Assembly: GCA_029717555.1 (NCBI GenBank)
Contig: JAMDHS010000046.1
Coordinates: 112,333-176,332, forward strand
Origin: Peribolospora baueri
Taxonomy: Eukaryota; Basidiomycota; Peribolosporomycetes; Peribolosporales; Peribolosporaceae
Length of the DNA stretch: 64,000 bases
Direction: 5' to 3'
Shown here in pieces: positions 33,882 to 44,740 of this stretch. The notes beneath the pieces are model-generated. The model searched no databases. It saw only the letters and a list, made by a program, of their open reading frames with translations, and was not told the origin of the DNA. The position numbers and the translations under genes are program-made. Position 1 is the first letter of the stretch, and every line of letters begins with the position of its first letter.

Positions 33882-35480
33882 TCAAGTCCAACCGGCGCCG
33901 TCTGAGCTGCCCCATCCATTTTGTGGCGCGTACGGATTCGGGCCGCCCCCGTCGAATCTTTGGTTCGCACCATAATCCATGCCAGGACGGAAACCGTTGG
34001 AGTCGTTGGCTGGCCCGTTCCCAACATAGCCATTCGGTGCAAAACCGTCGGGCTCGGGCTCGTGGGTCGTGCCACCGGTCTCCTCCTTCAAATGCAGAAG
34101 GACGGCGCCGACTCGATCGGAGAGTAAGTCGAGTCCCTGACACATGACGTTAGGAAGGCGCAGAAGTACAAATGAACGATAAGCTCACAAAAAAAAGGGG
34201 GAAGAAAGTGGGAGAAAGACGCTCACCGATATGACCACCTCTTCGGGCGCCATACTGCCGACGGTTTCTACCTCGAAGTAAAACTTGTCCGCCTTCTTTT
34301 GGTAATCGAACGGCGCGTCTTCAGGCGGAGGCTCCTCATACTGAGCGTTCTTGCTCAAAGGCCATTCCGATTTAACGTCGGTCTCGAACCAGTACGATGT
34401 GTGTCGCAGTGCGTTGTGCGGATCGTATTCGAACGCTACTGCTGAGCACGGAGACCATTTGGCATGTTCTTTCGCAAAGCCCTGTAGAAGCAGCAACAAC
34501 AGGAACAATCATATCGTCAGAGAACGATCAAAATGCCTTGAAAGGGTAGGGACACGCACTTTCCTCGCAATGCACTTCAACTTCAACTCCTGCCCCTTCC
34601 GAAGCTTGGCGATAAGGACACCGGGAGGAAGTTCTCCAGCTCCGTCTCGGTCTGACTCGGCTATATACACACAGAAGTCAAGATAGGAAGGTAACAATCG
34701 TCAGGCGGACGTAGGGGCGATGCTGACAATGCTGACCAAGCACCGATGGGAACTCACCAGTACCGACGGGGAGACCAAAATTGGGATGTTTGCTCTGCAA
34801 CGGCTCCTCGCCATCCATCTCCTCAAGACCGCTGGCGGGCTCCCCAGCGGTTGCCGACCGGATGAGATTTTTGCTGGTGACCTCCATAGTCCCCGGGCCA
34901 GTACAGCGTGCTTCCAGTGTCAGCTCTACCGAGCAGTTGTCGCAATGAGATTCACAGAAGCAGTCCTATGCATGGATACGGAAAGTGTCAGCCCAATCAT
35001 TCGAGCCATCCAAGGAGGAAGGAACAACATGGAAACTGTGCATCCAAAGTCAAAAGGCTAGCTCACTCGGTTGTCTCGCAACACTTTACTCGTCTCCATG
35101 CTGTATAGCGGCACCATGCCCAGTCGATGGGCTATGAATTCATCTGGGAGAACGGTAGTGTTTGAAGCGATCTCGACCATGTCGATGGCTAGGAAGAATG
35201 GAAGCAAAGGAGACACAAGGAGAGCTGGTCAACCCTTTGTAAACAGTCCACACCCCGGAGGCCCTCAGCTGCCTCACCTATGGTCGGAATATCTGCCATC
35301 ATGATCCTGCGGAGCGAATTGGCAAATCTAACCGACCCACAAAGACGAGGTCTCAAATAAGTTAAGCCGGCACGGATTGGGGAAAACTTGAACGGCAACT
35401 ACTTACGCCAGGTCCACGCCCTCCAGGATGAAGTCGGCCTTATCCTGGGTAAGCTGCCGGACAGTCACTCGCGGCTCCAT
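33882..35480 (-). CDS. RPB3: RNA polymerase II subunit RPB3
   Basis: Alpha-like assembly subunit of RNA polymerase II, nuclear. Seven exons (35480-35407, 35327-35278, 35188-35067, 34965-34758, 34660-34560, 34481-34227, 34136-33882) give 354 residues, exactly in frame. N-terminus [10 protein letters not shown]; alpha motif [28 protein letters not shown]; zinc loop [10 protein letters not shown] with the C-x-C-x3-C-x2-C spacing of yeast Rpb3; [47 protein letters not shown]. The C-terminal tail after the dimerisation helices is Gly/Asn/Pro-rich (about 55 residues, ending SDGAGWT), typical of fungi. Divergent from NAR1. Confidence 0.95.
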
Positions 35481-35781
35481 GATGCGCAGACGCGAGCTGG
35501 GTCAGCGTGGCAGCTTGCGAGCTGAGTTGTCAGTTTGGAAAGTAGATGATGACGAGCGACTGAAGGAAGGATAGAAAGAAGTGACATCTCGACGAGGCTA
35601 CGGCTGAAAGGGTGGCGATCACTGCCGCAGTATTCCACGAAGTCGTGACTGTCTTCCTTAAAAGTTGCCCAGTCATCGATCGCTACGCTTTCGATCTCCT
35701 TTCTTACCAACTCTCTACCCCCTGTTATTAGCTTCTCTGTCGAGGCTAGTAGATATTGGGATCCGACCGAAAGGATAGACA
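35481..35781. promoter_or_regulatory. Bidirectional promoter RPB3 / NAR1
   Basis: 301 bases between divergent start codons. No other feature seen. Confidence 0.55.
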
Positions 35782-38074
35782 ATGGCTTTCTCTGGGGCAC
35801 TGGTGCGTACTACCTGTTCCAGGACTCAGGTGTCCCTGTTCGATCACACCTCACCCTCCTTTTTGCCACATGTCGGTCGCCAGGCGCTCTCGGATCTCAA
35901 CGACTTTCTCGGGCCTTCCCAGGCCTGTATTAAACCAGTAGAGCAATCGAATGCCCTCCCAGAGCTCTCTCCTGAGGAAGGCGCCGCTGCGGTGGGTGCG
36001 CGGCGATGGTGGTAGATTGGTTGTCAACCACAGGCTCATCCCATCCCTTCTCGCCTCACAGACCGAGATTCGTCTTGATAGGGACGGCTCGTACTACGAA
36101 GCACAACGCCTATCCGACACTGTGACTTCGGCTTCAGCACCTCGCCCCAGGACCAAGCTAGAGACGGCGCAGATCACTCTTAATGACTGCCTCGCCTGCT
36201 CTGGCTGCGTGACGAGCGCTGAGAGCGTCCTGATCACCATGCAAAGTCATGAGGAGGTGTACAAAGTGGCAGAGGCGAATAAGGTGGGTCAAGCAAGCTT
36301 CCAGGCGAATCAGTGCAAAGGTCAGCCCTGGCTGAGCCGTGCCGTCGTTTTAATTTCAGACGAAAGCCGGGCCGCCTCGTGTTCTCGTCGCTTCCATATC
36401 TCCCCAATCCTTGTCATCTCTGTCCGCTCGTTATGGCCATATTCCACTTCCCAACGTGTTCGTCCGCGTCTCGCACTTCCTCAAAACTTCTTTGGGCTTT
36501 ACCGCCGTTCAAGACACCACCTTTGCACGGCACATCGCTCTAGTCGAGCACGAGCTGGAATTTTTCGAAAGGCAGGACGCCCGGGCGAAGGCGATGGAGA
36601 AAGGCAAAACCAATGCGGAAGCCGACGCAGAAGCCGGCCTGCCCATGTTAGCCAGCGCGTGCCCTGGATGGATCTGTTATGCGGAGAAGACCCACGGAGA
36701 GTTGTTGCCTTTTATCAGCAAGACGAAGAGCCCACAACAGATTGCTGGTACTCTGGTCAAGGAGTGGATGGCGCGAAAGATAGGTTTGAGGTGAGACTTC
36801 CCTTCTTAGTAAATGTACATGAACCTACTCTGTACATGGACCTACTCTGTACTCATTGTGATTTATCTTTTTCATCCAGCCCGAATCAGGTGTATCACGT
36901 CACCGTAATGCCGTGTTATGACAAGAAACTCGAGGCATCTCGGCAGGACTTCTACAATGATGTCTTTGCCACCAGAGACGTTGATTGCGTTCTTACGACC
37001 GGGGAGCTCGATCTAATGATGCGAGAACACAGCTTCGACCTGTCTTTGCCTTACTCTGCCGAGACAGAGGACATCAGGCGCCTCACCGACGGAGTCATCG
37101 AGCTCTCCGTCCCAGCAGCCATTGAGCAAGCCAAGGATACAAGAGATGAGTCAGCAAGCCTACAAATTTCGACGCATCTTCATTCCCTGAAAGTGCCTTC
37201 GTTGGTCCAACACGCTGGCACTTCGAGCGGAAGCTACCTGTTCTCATTGATGTATTCCGCCTTGAGACGGTCACTCTCAGTGAAGTCTGACTCTGATTCG
37301 TTCGAGCCGGAGGTCAAGATCAAGACCATACGCACGTCCGACTTCACCGAATACACGCTATCCACCTCTTCGACCACCTCAAAGGATGCGGAGTCGGGGT
37401 CTTCACGGAAGATCATCTTCCGGGGTGCACGTGTTTACGGTTTCCGCAACTTGCAGAACCTCGTTCGAAAGGTTGGAAAGCAGACCGGCGTGAGCGTCGG
37501 ACGCGGTCCTGCTCTACAAGACGGACGAAGGAGAGGAGGGATGGTCCGGCGGGGAAGGACGGCCGATGCCGCCAAGATGGATGACGGCTATGACTATGTG
37601 GAGGTCATGGCCTGTCCAAGTGGCTGTGTTAACGGCGGCGGGCAACTTCGACCAGTAGCAGCGGACGACCACATCGATCCGGAGGGGTTTCAAGACGGTT
37701 GGGCTAGGGCCAACAAGTCGGAGGACGTGCCAGTGCGAGAGCCCGTTGGAGGTTGGCAGGGCACTGCAAAGGAGTGGGTAGTAGAAGTTGAGAAGGCATA
37801 TTGGAGCATAGTGCCATCAGACGCTCCTGGTTCTGTGAGCGTCGCTCCGGATGACATCCAGGCCACTACCACTTCAGCCCTTTTGCAATCTCGGCCGCCC
37901 CATTTGACTTCGGCGGACAACATTGCCGCCCAAGTCATCGAAGAGATTTTGCAAAGCGTTGACGATGACTCTTTCTCGCCCGACAAAGAGAGGGCAACAA
38001 GGCACCGTCTTTTCAGAACTCAGTACCGGGCCATACAGAGTGAGGAGGTGAATGGGCTGGCAGTCAAATGGTGA
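35782..38074 (+). CDS. NAR1: Cytosolic Fe-S cluster assembly factor NAR1
   Basis: Iron-only hydrogenase-like protein of the CIA machinery that delivers Fe-S clusters to cytosolic and nuclear apoproteins. Exons 35782-35802 (seven codons, MAFSGAL), 35884-35991, 36062-36283, 36360-36790 and 36880-38074 give 658 residues, exactly in frame. Cluster ligands are visible: SQACIKP near the N-terminus, CLACSGC in exon 3, then ACPGWICYAEKTHG, VMPCYDKKLEASR and CPSGCVNGGGQ. DFYNDVF...VDCVLTTGEL is also typical. An ~50-residue Ser/Asp-rich insert lies near 37250-37400. The fourth intron holds two copies of an 18-base unit (about 36813-36850). Confidence 0.93.
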
Positions 38075-38535
38075 CGAAGTGCAACTGGTCTGTCTCCCTC
38101 GGAAGGGTTGAGCATCTCAATGTATTACTACTTAACAAGGTAGACGCTACAGTCAAACTTTGGGGTCTGGTCTGCGTAGGCTTGGGTGTGGTCGAGGAGG
38201 CCGCCTTGAGCCATGACCATAGTCATGGAAGGGTGGATATATGCTGGGGGTCAGGGCCGGAAGGTGAAATGTAGGCGAAGGCGAGTCCCGAGAGGGGTGG
38301 GAGGGAGGACTTCCGAGGTGAGTGGGAAGCTTGGGTCACATTCGATGCATGTGTACTATGCGGAAGGCCGCGGTTTGTGGGTTCCTGGGGACACCGGATA
38401 TTTTGATCCACCGGGTTCGCAAATCCCAGTCGCTTGTCGCATCGCCTCTTCGCCCTCACCTGGAAATGTCCGCGCCAAAAAAAAAAAGACTTTCTCTACA
38501 GTCGGGGGCTCTTGGATGGAAGCTGGCGTTGCGTT
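38075..38535. other. NAR1 3' region
   Basis: About 460 bases after the NAR1 stop with no protein-like frame. A run of ten A lies at 38477-38486. No 5' part of the carrier gene fragment that follows can be found here. Confidence 0.45.
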
Positions 38536-38560
38536 GCGTTGCGCAGGCTTACCGTGAGCT

Positions 38561-38873
38561 AAGATCCGGCCAGGGGTGCCCCAGGGAGAGCATTCAAAGG
38601 TGGTGGCGTCGCTGACCGCCTTGGACATTGGCGGTGTGACCATCGTGAAGGATCTCATCAAGGAAGAAGGCATGACTGCGTTCTTTAAGGGTTTGACACC
38701 AAAGGTGAGCTCTGCTGGTTATTGCCCGGTCCGTCCTTACACACAGATCCACCATTCTGTGCTGGTGTCATCTTCCTCCCCTTGTCGTCCAGATTCTTGT
38801 AGTCGGCCCCAAGCTGGTCTTCTCCTACACCCTCACCCAATCACTCATCCCGTGGTTCGGCAAATACGTTTGA
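38561..38873 (+). pseudogene. Orphan 3' end of a mitochondrial carrier gene
   Basis: Two exon-like pieces (to 38704, and 38793-38873) joined by a clean GTGAGC...CCAG intron encode only the last carrier repeat: the IVKDLIKEEGMTAFFKGLTPK block, typical of the third matrix helix, then ILVVGPKLVFSYTLTQSL and a stop at 38871-38873. Mitochondrial carriers need about 300 residues in three repeats; the other ~230 are absent upstream, where an in-frame TGA (38555-38557) closes the frame. The subfamily cannot be assigned. Best read as a truncated relic, although the sequence that remains shows no internal lesion. Confidence 0.65.
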
Positions 38874-39309
38874 ACAACATCCCTTTCCTGCCCGTGTTGA
38901 CTCCCACTCCCCACTCCGTCTACGTACAGATGTCTTGCTGCCCCCACATTCTGCGGTCGGACGCAATAGATCTTTCCATGCTGGATTCGAATTGCTTTCC
39001 ACCAGGAGACATGCTAAATACATAGCAGAAAAGCGAATTCGATTCAATTCGGGAAAGAGAGCTGAGGAATAGAGTGCGATGAACATGTTCAACCCCGATC
39101 CTGATCTCCTTAGTCTTCCTTCCCTATCTCGTTCTCAACCTTGATCTTAACTCTTACCTCGTTCACGCCTCGACCTCGCTCGGCCTGACTCCCAGCCTTT
39201 CTCGTCACTCGTCCATACCTTCCTTGCTTGCCCTGCAACCTCGATCCCGTTCGACCCCCCCGTTACATTTTCACGAATCCACCCGTCAGGCACCGAGTCA
39301 GCAATCACC
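38874..39309. other. Pyrimidine-rich stretch before the gag relic, possible LTR remnant
   Basis: No gene. The C/T-rich stretch from about 39110 to 39270, ending CGTTACA shortly before the gag-like ATG, looks like the end of a long terminal repeat plus untranslated leader. No second copy is recognised in the window to prove it. Confidence 0.3.
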
Positions 39310-39676
39310 ATGTCCGGCGCAAACGACCTCTTGGACCTCCAAGTCAATCAGATCCTCACCAGTCTACGGGATCTGCACATCTCCGGCCACGACACCGACG
39401 ACGCCAACAGCCGTCAAGAGCTTGCAACATCATCGCCCCGATGGTCGCTGCCATCCGCCACGAAGCGACACCCGCCTCATCAAGGCTCCCGAAGCCGCCG
39501 CAACCCAACCGATTCTCCGGCGCCAAGAGGTCGCACGCCGCTACGGAGGGATTCGTCGCTTCCCTCGACAACTATTTTAAATTTTACTAACTTTCGGATG
39601 AGCAGAAAATTGATTTTGCCATCACTTGCTTCGAGGGGGACGCCGCTCAATGGATCCGAAACTTGCATCTAGTCTA
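39310..39676 (+). mobile_element. Decayed LTR-retrotransposon gag fragment
   Basis: The frame opening with MSGANDLLDLQVNQIL drops out of phase near 39415-39430; the continuation in another frame has PKPPQPNRFSG, then EGFVASLDNYFKFY, an in-frame stop, then DEQKIDFAITCFEGDAAQW and a final stop. PKPxxFSG, the FxxxLDxYF segment and FxGDAAxW are hallmarks of Ty3/Gypsy-type gag. No zinc knuckle, protease, reverse transcriptase or integrase follows, so only about 120 gag residues survive, with a frameshift and a nonsense codon. Confidence 0.7.
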
Positions 39677-40024
39677 GAGGCCAGCCTTCCGCCTTCTTGT
39701 CGTCCATCAGGAATGGGTCAGGTCAGAGAATTTGACCTTTTTCAGCTCATTGTAGCCCGCCATCTGTTTCTTGCTTCAGCACTGATCTACAAGATTGGTT
39801 TAGGTCGCCACGCCGGTCTCAGCGCACGAGAACGAGTCGGGTCCATCGGATCGACGTCTGACTTGATCGCTTTCGCTCTTACTGCAGGCGGCGTGTCATC
39901 TCCGAACTCTATCAGCTTGACGCTTGTCCCTTCATCGTCAGTGTTCGCATCCTTTCCGCCACCTGTTCGCCTCCAGCGGCGATCAACACCGCATTCTCGG
40001 CATTTTTGGACGCTCTTCTTGGAC

Positions 40025-41970
40025 ATGTCCGCCAACGATCTCAGCGCGGGCCTCCAGGGTCTCTCTATCCAGTCTTCGCCCGGCCCCGACGATGCGGGCA
40101 ACGTGCATCCGTCTCTGCGCCCAAAGCGCTCGATGCCACGTTTCAATCACGGCAGTATGAACTCGTCGCCGGAGCCTCCTTTGCCCAATCCGGGATATGG
40201 CAGCGCCGTCTCCATGTTCGCGCCCCAAGCAAACTATTCCACCGGTAGCTCGCCTCAGCTACAGGGCCGCGACGGACACTCGCCTCCGTCCGCGTCCGCG
40301 CTATTCGAACGTCTGTTCGGAAGCGACTATTCGTCGCCTCCGCCAAGCCAGATGCCGAACTTCAACAACTTTGGGCCCGGATACGGCGTTCCGCAAGGAG
40401 GGGTTGGAGTGAGTAGTCGCAGCGGCGTCTATGTTTAGAAGGCGGTTGGTTGCCATCAACTTAACCGCGCTGTTCATGCTTTGCTATATGCGCCAATAAC
40501 CTGTTTAGCCGTGGACCGAGTCGCTTTCGGGCACCGCTTCGCCATCCCAGGGATATGGTCAGCCTTAGGAAAGCTTTTTCCCCCCTTCGCAGCCCGGTTC
40601 TGGGTTCATGGGCGCTGTGGCCCAGGGCAACGACGAGTGAGTGACCAACTAGCGTTTTTCGGCAAAGTGTGCGTGCGTTGACTCTGCCGTGGCTTTGTTT
40701 TCGTTTCAGGGTCATCCCCATCGCCATCGTCATTAAGAACATTAGCTTCAGCGTTCAGAAAGAACAGCTGCTTCAGGTTATCGTGAGGAACCCGGCAACT
40801 CCGGAAGGAATGTTCACGTGGGCTAAATCTTTCCTTTCTTTATCCCTCATCACCATCACAGGAGGATCTTCACATTCCCATTCCGTACGCTTTCAACTAC
40901 CACTATGACAACGGCGTGTTCCGTGGACTTGCCTTTGCCAACTTCCGCTCTTCCGAGGAGGCTGACGCGGTAGTGGCGGCTTGGACGGTTATGATGTTGC
41001 CGGTCGCAAGTTGCGGGTGGAGTACAAGAAGGTGCTTCAAGCTGGCGAAAAGGAGCGTATTCAGAAGGAGAAGGCCATTAAGCGCATGCAGAGCATGCAG
41101 CTGGAGAAGGAGCGTCAGCGGCAGGCTGAGGCTCAGGGCCAAGGCCAATACGCGGCCAATTTCGGCGGTGCGCACTCGCAGGGTCCAAGTTCGGATGCCT
41201 TGACCGACGATGGATACTGCAACACACAAGTGCGTTCTCGGGCTCTGTGCCCCTGACTGCTGCTTAGGGGCCTTCCGGCTGCCATGAACGTATTTGAGGC
41301 TGGCGCTCTCTCCGACAAGTCAGGCGGTGGTGGATACAGGAAAGATGGTGAGACATGATGATTACCTCGCAGACACTTTCTCGCTATATCTAGGGCTGAT
41401 CTGTTAACGTCTGTGTGATGCTTTGCACGACTTTGTATGAAAAAGTCGGCACCCGACATGAAGCGCGAGCGCGATACCAGTTACACCTACAGCAATTCGC
41501 CTAGTGGCCATCTGGCTCCAGGGTCGTCAGCCTCTCTGGCTGGCAGGAGGAGCAACTCGAACCTCCGCGATGGATATTCCGTCACTGTCGGCTGCCGGCC
41601 CCAGGCGGGCGGCATCGGAGGAGCCGCTGGGCTCGCAAGCATGTTCAATTCACCTTTTGGAGAAGGCTCTGATGTGCCCCCCCTCGTGCCGTCGTTGCCT
41701 CTGTCTTTCGACGTCAGCAACAACTCTTACCGCTGGAGCCGCTAACCTTGTTCGCCAGCCTCGAGGTCCTCCTGCCGCCGGCTCGCCTACAGAAAGCAAC
41801 TTTGCGCTGCGCTCCCGTGTGCAGGTCAGCTCCCCCAACAACAACGCAGCCGGGTCCGCCCACTCTGATGAAGCCACTCCAAGCTCTGAGCCCGGTTACA
41901 CTGACGGTGCTGGTGGAATGGGCCGCGACAACAACCTTAACTTCCAGTCTCATGAGCCCCTCGAGTTTAG
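40025..41970 (+). pseudogene. PIN4/Cip-like RRM protein, broken copy
   Basis: Resembles fungal PIN4-type RNA-binding proteins (checkpoint and mRNA-control factors with one RRM). Exons 40025-40408 (SLRPKRSMPRFNHGSM motif), 40509 onward, 40710-40782 and 40862 onward follow normal GT/AG junctions, and the RRM is well preserved: AIVIKNISFSVQKEQLLQVI, then IPIPYAFNYHYD...VFRGLAFANFRSSEEADAVVAA, then GYDVAGRKLRVEYKKVLQAGEKERI. A TAG at 40566-40568 interrupts exon 2 where CAG is expected, and one base is missing at about 40980 inside the RRM, so its two halves lie in different frames. Farther right, homology-like Ser/Asn-rich pieces alternate between frames to about 41970. Two independent lesions support a pseudogene. 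Confidence 0.65.
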
Positions 41971-43700
41971 GTCCCACATGCTCATCTTCTTTCATTCTTC
42001 TTACAACCAACCATACTTCTTGTACCATTGTCATCGGGCATGGTGTGCCTTAGTCAAATCGCATTCCTATGATTGCCTTAACCTAGCTACTCGTTCCCAC
42101 CTCGGTTGTTGTCCGTCGGACGTCAGTTACCTCACACGTGCTTTGGAAACCTTTGAGCATCTAAACAGTGTAACGACTTAAGAGGCTCTGTGTATTTCAA
42201 GGAAACAACCCGGATGCTGGTGATGACTACCCTGGCACGTCAGACACATCGTACACGTGACTGGGATCACGTGACTCAGGCCCAGAATCACGGTTTTTTT
42301 TTTTTTTTTGAAATGGGTGAGCCACCGTAGCCTCAGCATCAGTCAACTGCCAAGTAACGCACGTTGTCCCATCGGTCTAGTTTTTCAAAACGCAAGGTTG
42401 CCAGAATAGGCGTAGACCAAAAGGACAATAATCAATAAAACGTACTTACTGATGAAAAATCACCAAATGATCTGCATTGATCCCAGATCGATTCAACGCA
42501 CCGAAAAAAACCCAAAATTTCCAATGGTAACCTTCTCCAGGATTAGCGTCTTGTTCAAGGGTACAGACATCGGCTCGTCAGTCAGTTTTGAGATGAGCTC
42601 CCATCCACGTGAAGCCTGGTTTTGAGATATTCTTTTCACGGTCAGTCTGCGCATGTTGGCAAAGCCTATGGGTACAATGAAAGAAATTATTTGAGTGACT
42701 GGCACTTCTTTTATGGGCTTTACCAATCATTCGTTTTAAGATTTAGTAACACAGACAGAACGGTCCACTCCAAGGACCTCATGTCCGTCGATCGTTCTGC
42801 ACTGCACGTATGTAGACCATAACTTGGCAATTTATTACAACTTTGCGTGTTTACAGTGTCAGGTTGGCTGACCGCAGACAAAGATCACATGGTCCGTCTC
42901 CCACTGAAATGATTTTTCATGGTTGTTCCCAAATTTTAGAAGCTCCATTATCTTGCAAAATCTCGAAAGGAGACAGACCTACCTGTACCCAGCCAGGTAG
43001 GCACTTAAAAATATCGTATGAAAATCTGGCATTTTTTGTGCTGTCAAAATAGACACTACGTTGCCTGTCTTGCAACGAAAAAAGGTTGATCCTTCTTTTA
43101 CCCTAGCTAAGAATGATCCTGCCTTGCACGGTCCACCTGCTGAGATGCTTTCATTGTGGACGTAATTGTTGGACTGGAGCAAGATTGTAACCAACATCGC
43201 GCTATTTATGGCTAAATTGGAGAAAGAAAGGAATTTGCCGCCAAAAGGATGTCACCGGGAAGATGCATACGTGGTATCTGGAAACTGTTGCGGCTGTGTT
43301 GCATTGTTGACCTTCTAGGCTGACACTGTTTTCCAAAAAAAAAGAAAAAAAGATTTCATCTCTTCTGGCATGGGCTGCCCCGCATTGTCTAAAGTCTGTC
43401 GAGGCTTCGGTCATGGCCGTGACTCGTCGCGGGTCACTTGTCGATCTCGGTATCAGTCTGTCCGTCGGCGCCACGCATGTTGCGAAAAACGCACCACAAC
43501 ATCAACAGGTTATGACGTCACCAAAAGTCGAGAGTGGACTTCCATGGAGATAGATCTCTCATGTGGAGACTGCGAGGTTATTCCGCGGTAGGCTCGCAGA
43601 TGGCCTAGCATTCGGAGACGCCAGTATTGATCCAGCCCATTCTTAACAAAACCGATATCCATTGGCCTTCCGGTACAAGACGGGAACAGTCTTCCTCGGC
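41971..43700. other. AT-richer intergenic DNA, nothing recognised
   Basis: About 1.7 kb of lower GC than the rest of the window, with a T run at 42294-42309 preceded by two CACGTG hexamers (42250s-42270s). Short frames exist on both strands (for example minus 42493-42726) but match nothing I know. Confidence 0.45.
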
Positions 43701-43739
43701 GTAACGATTATGGCTCAAGAGTCATCACGCTTACCCACG

Positions 43740-44626
43740 GCAAAGGTCCGCATAAACTGTGTGATCTAAGTCAGTCTGTGTCAAACGTTTCGTAAGGGTT
43801 TGCACCTCAACGAGCGACCTTGAGAGGGAAGTTTGGATTTGATAGTTTGAGGCGGAAAGTACACCGAAAAGACGTACCTGCGCTAAGGACGAAGTAATAC
43901 CATTGAGGAAAAGGTTGGGGTAGAGGCCCTTTGCAAGGAAGAGAGAGTCGGATACGATTGCGAAAATCGTTGGCTGGAATTAAGAGTCAGTCTACTATTA
44001 GCCTCAGAAGGTGCGCTTTTTGCATCTTCAGGATACTGATGGGTGACCTGGACCATAGGAAGAGATCATGACCGAACCGCACACGGGTATCAGCACGGCA
44101 GGAGAACCTGTAATCATCACAGGAGCGCTGCATCCAGTTGCAAAAACCTAGCCAAGCAGACTTACATTGTGGAAAAACATTATCCGGCTATCCCTGATCA
44201 TGCTGAGACGATGATCCGAACGTGAGGTCCATCTCTACTGACTTACGTCGTTTGCACTGCCTTGAAAGTGCATGGTGGGCAATGCTACTGACACTGTTTT
44301 ATGGCAAACCGGAGGGAATGATTATGTAATCTCATTCTGTCACGTGATTGGGTTACCTGTCGTCGCCAGCCTGTACGCGTAGGCTTCGAAAGCATCGTCC
44401 ACTTCCTACGCAATGGGCATTCTTCCTACCATCATCTCACAGCAGCATACCAGACGGATGCGGTAGTCGGGACATGGAAATGCGTTAATCGGCCCACAAT
44501 ATTCGCTTTCATCTGGTGATGGCAGCCTAGTTCAGTTTCACCTGGCTGTGGAGCCGACGTCGACCCTAAAGCGGACGGCCGGAAAGGTTGAGATGGTGCG
44601 ACAGAGGGTTGGGGTATTGGCGCCAT
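43740..44626 (-). CDS. Possible intron-rich gene, unassigned
   Basis: An ATG at 44624-44626 opens MAPIPQPSVAPSQPFRP. Further down the minus strand several short segments are bounded by plausible GT/AG signals and look coding: about 44395-44345 (EVDDAFEAYAYRLATT), 44300-44250 (VALPTMHFQGSAND), 44150-44050 (Cys-rich, CNWMQRSCDDY) and 43976-43880 (ending in a GTACGT donor). The joins are ambiguous and no stop can be placed with confidence. It would share a 116-base divergent promoter with the first SEC11 copy. No family is recognised, and decayed coding DNA is equally possible. Confidence 0.25.
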
Positions 44627-44740
44627 GAAGAAACCGTTGCGGAGAGAACCGGTCTTCTTATATCTTAGGCGGTGAGGCTGTCCATAGCGCCCTCTCTATT
44701 CTCCTATCTAGACTCGTTTCTCATCTAAACCATCCACCAA

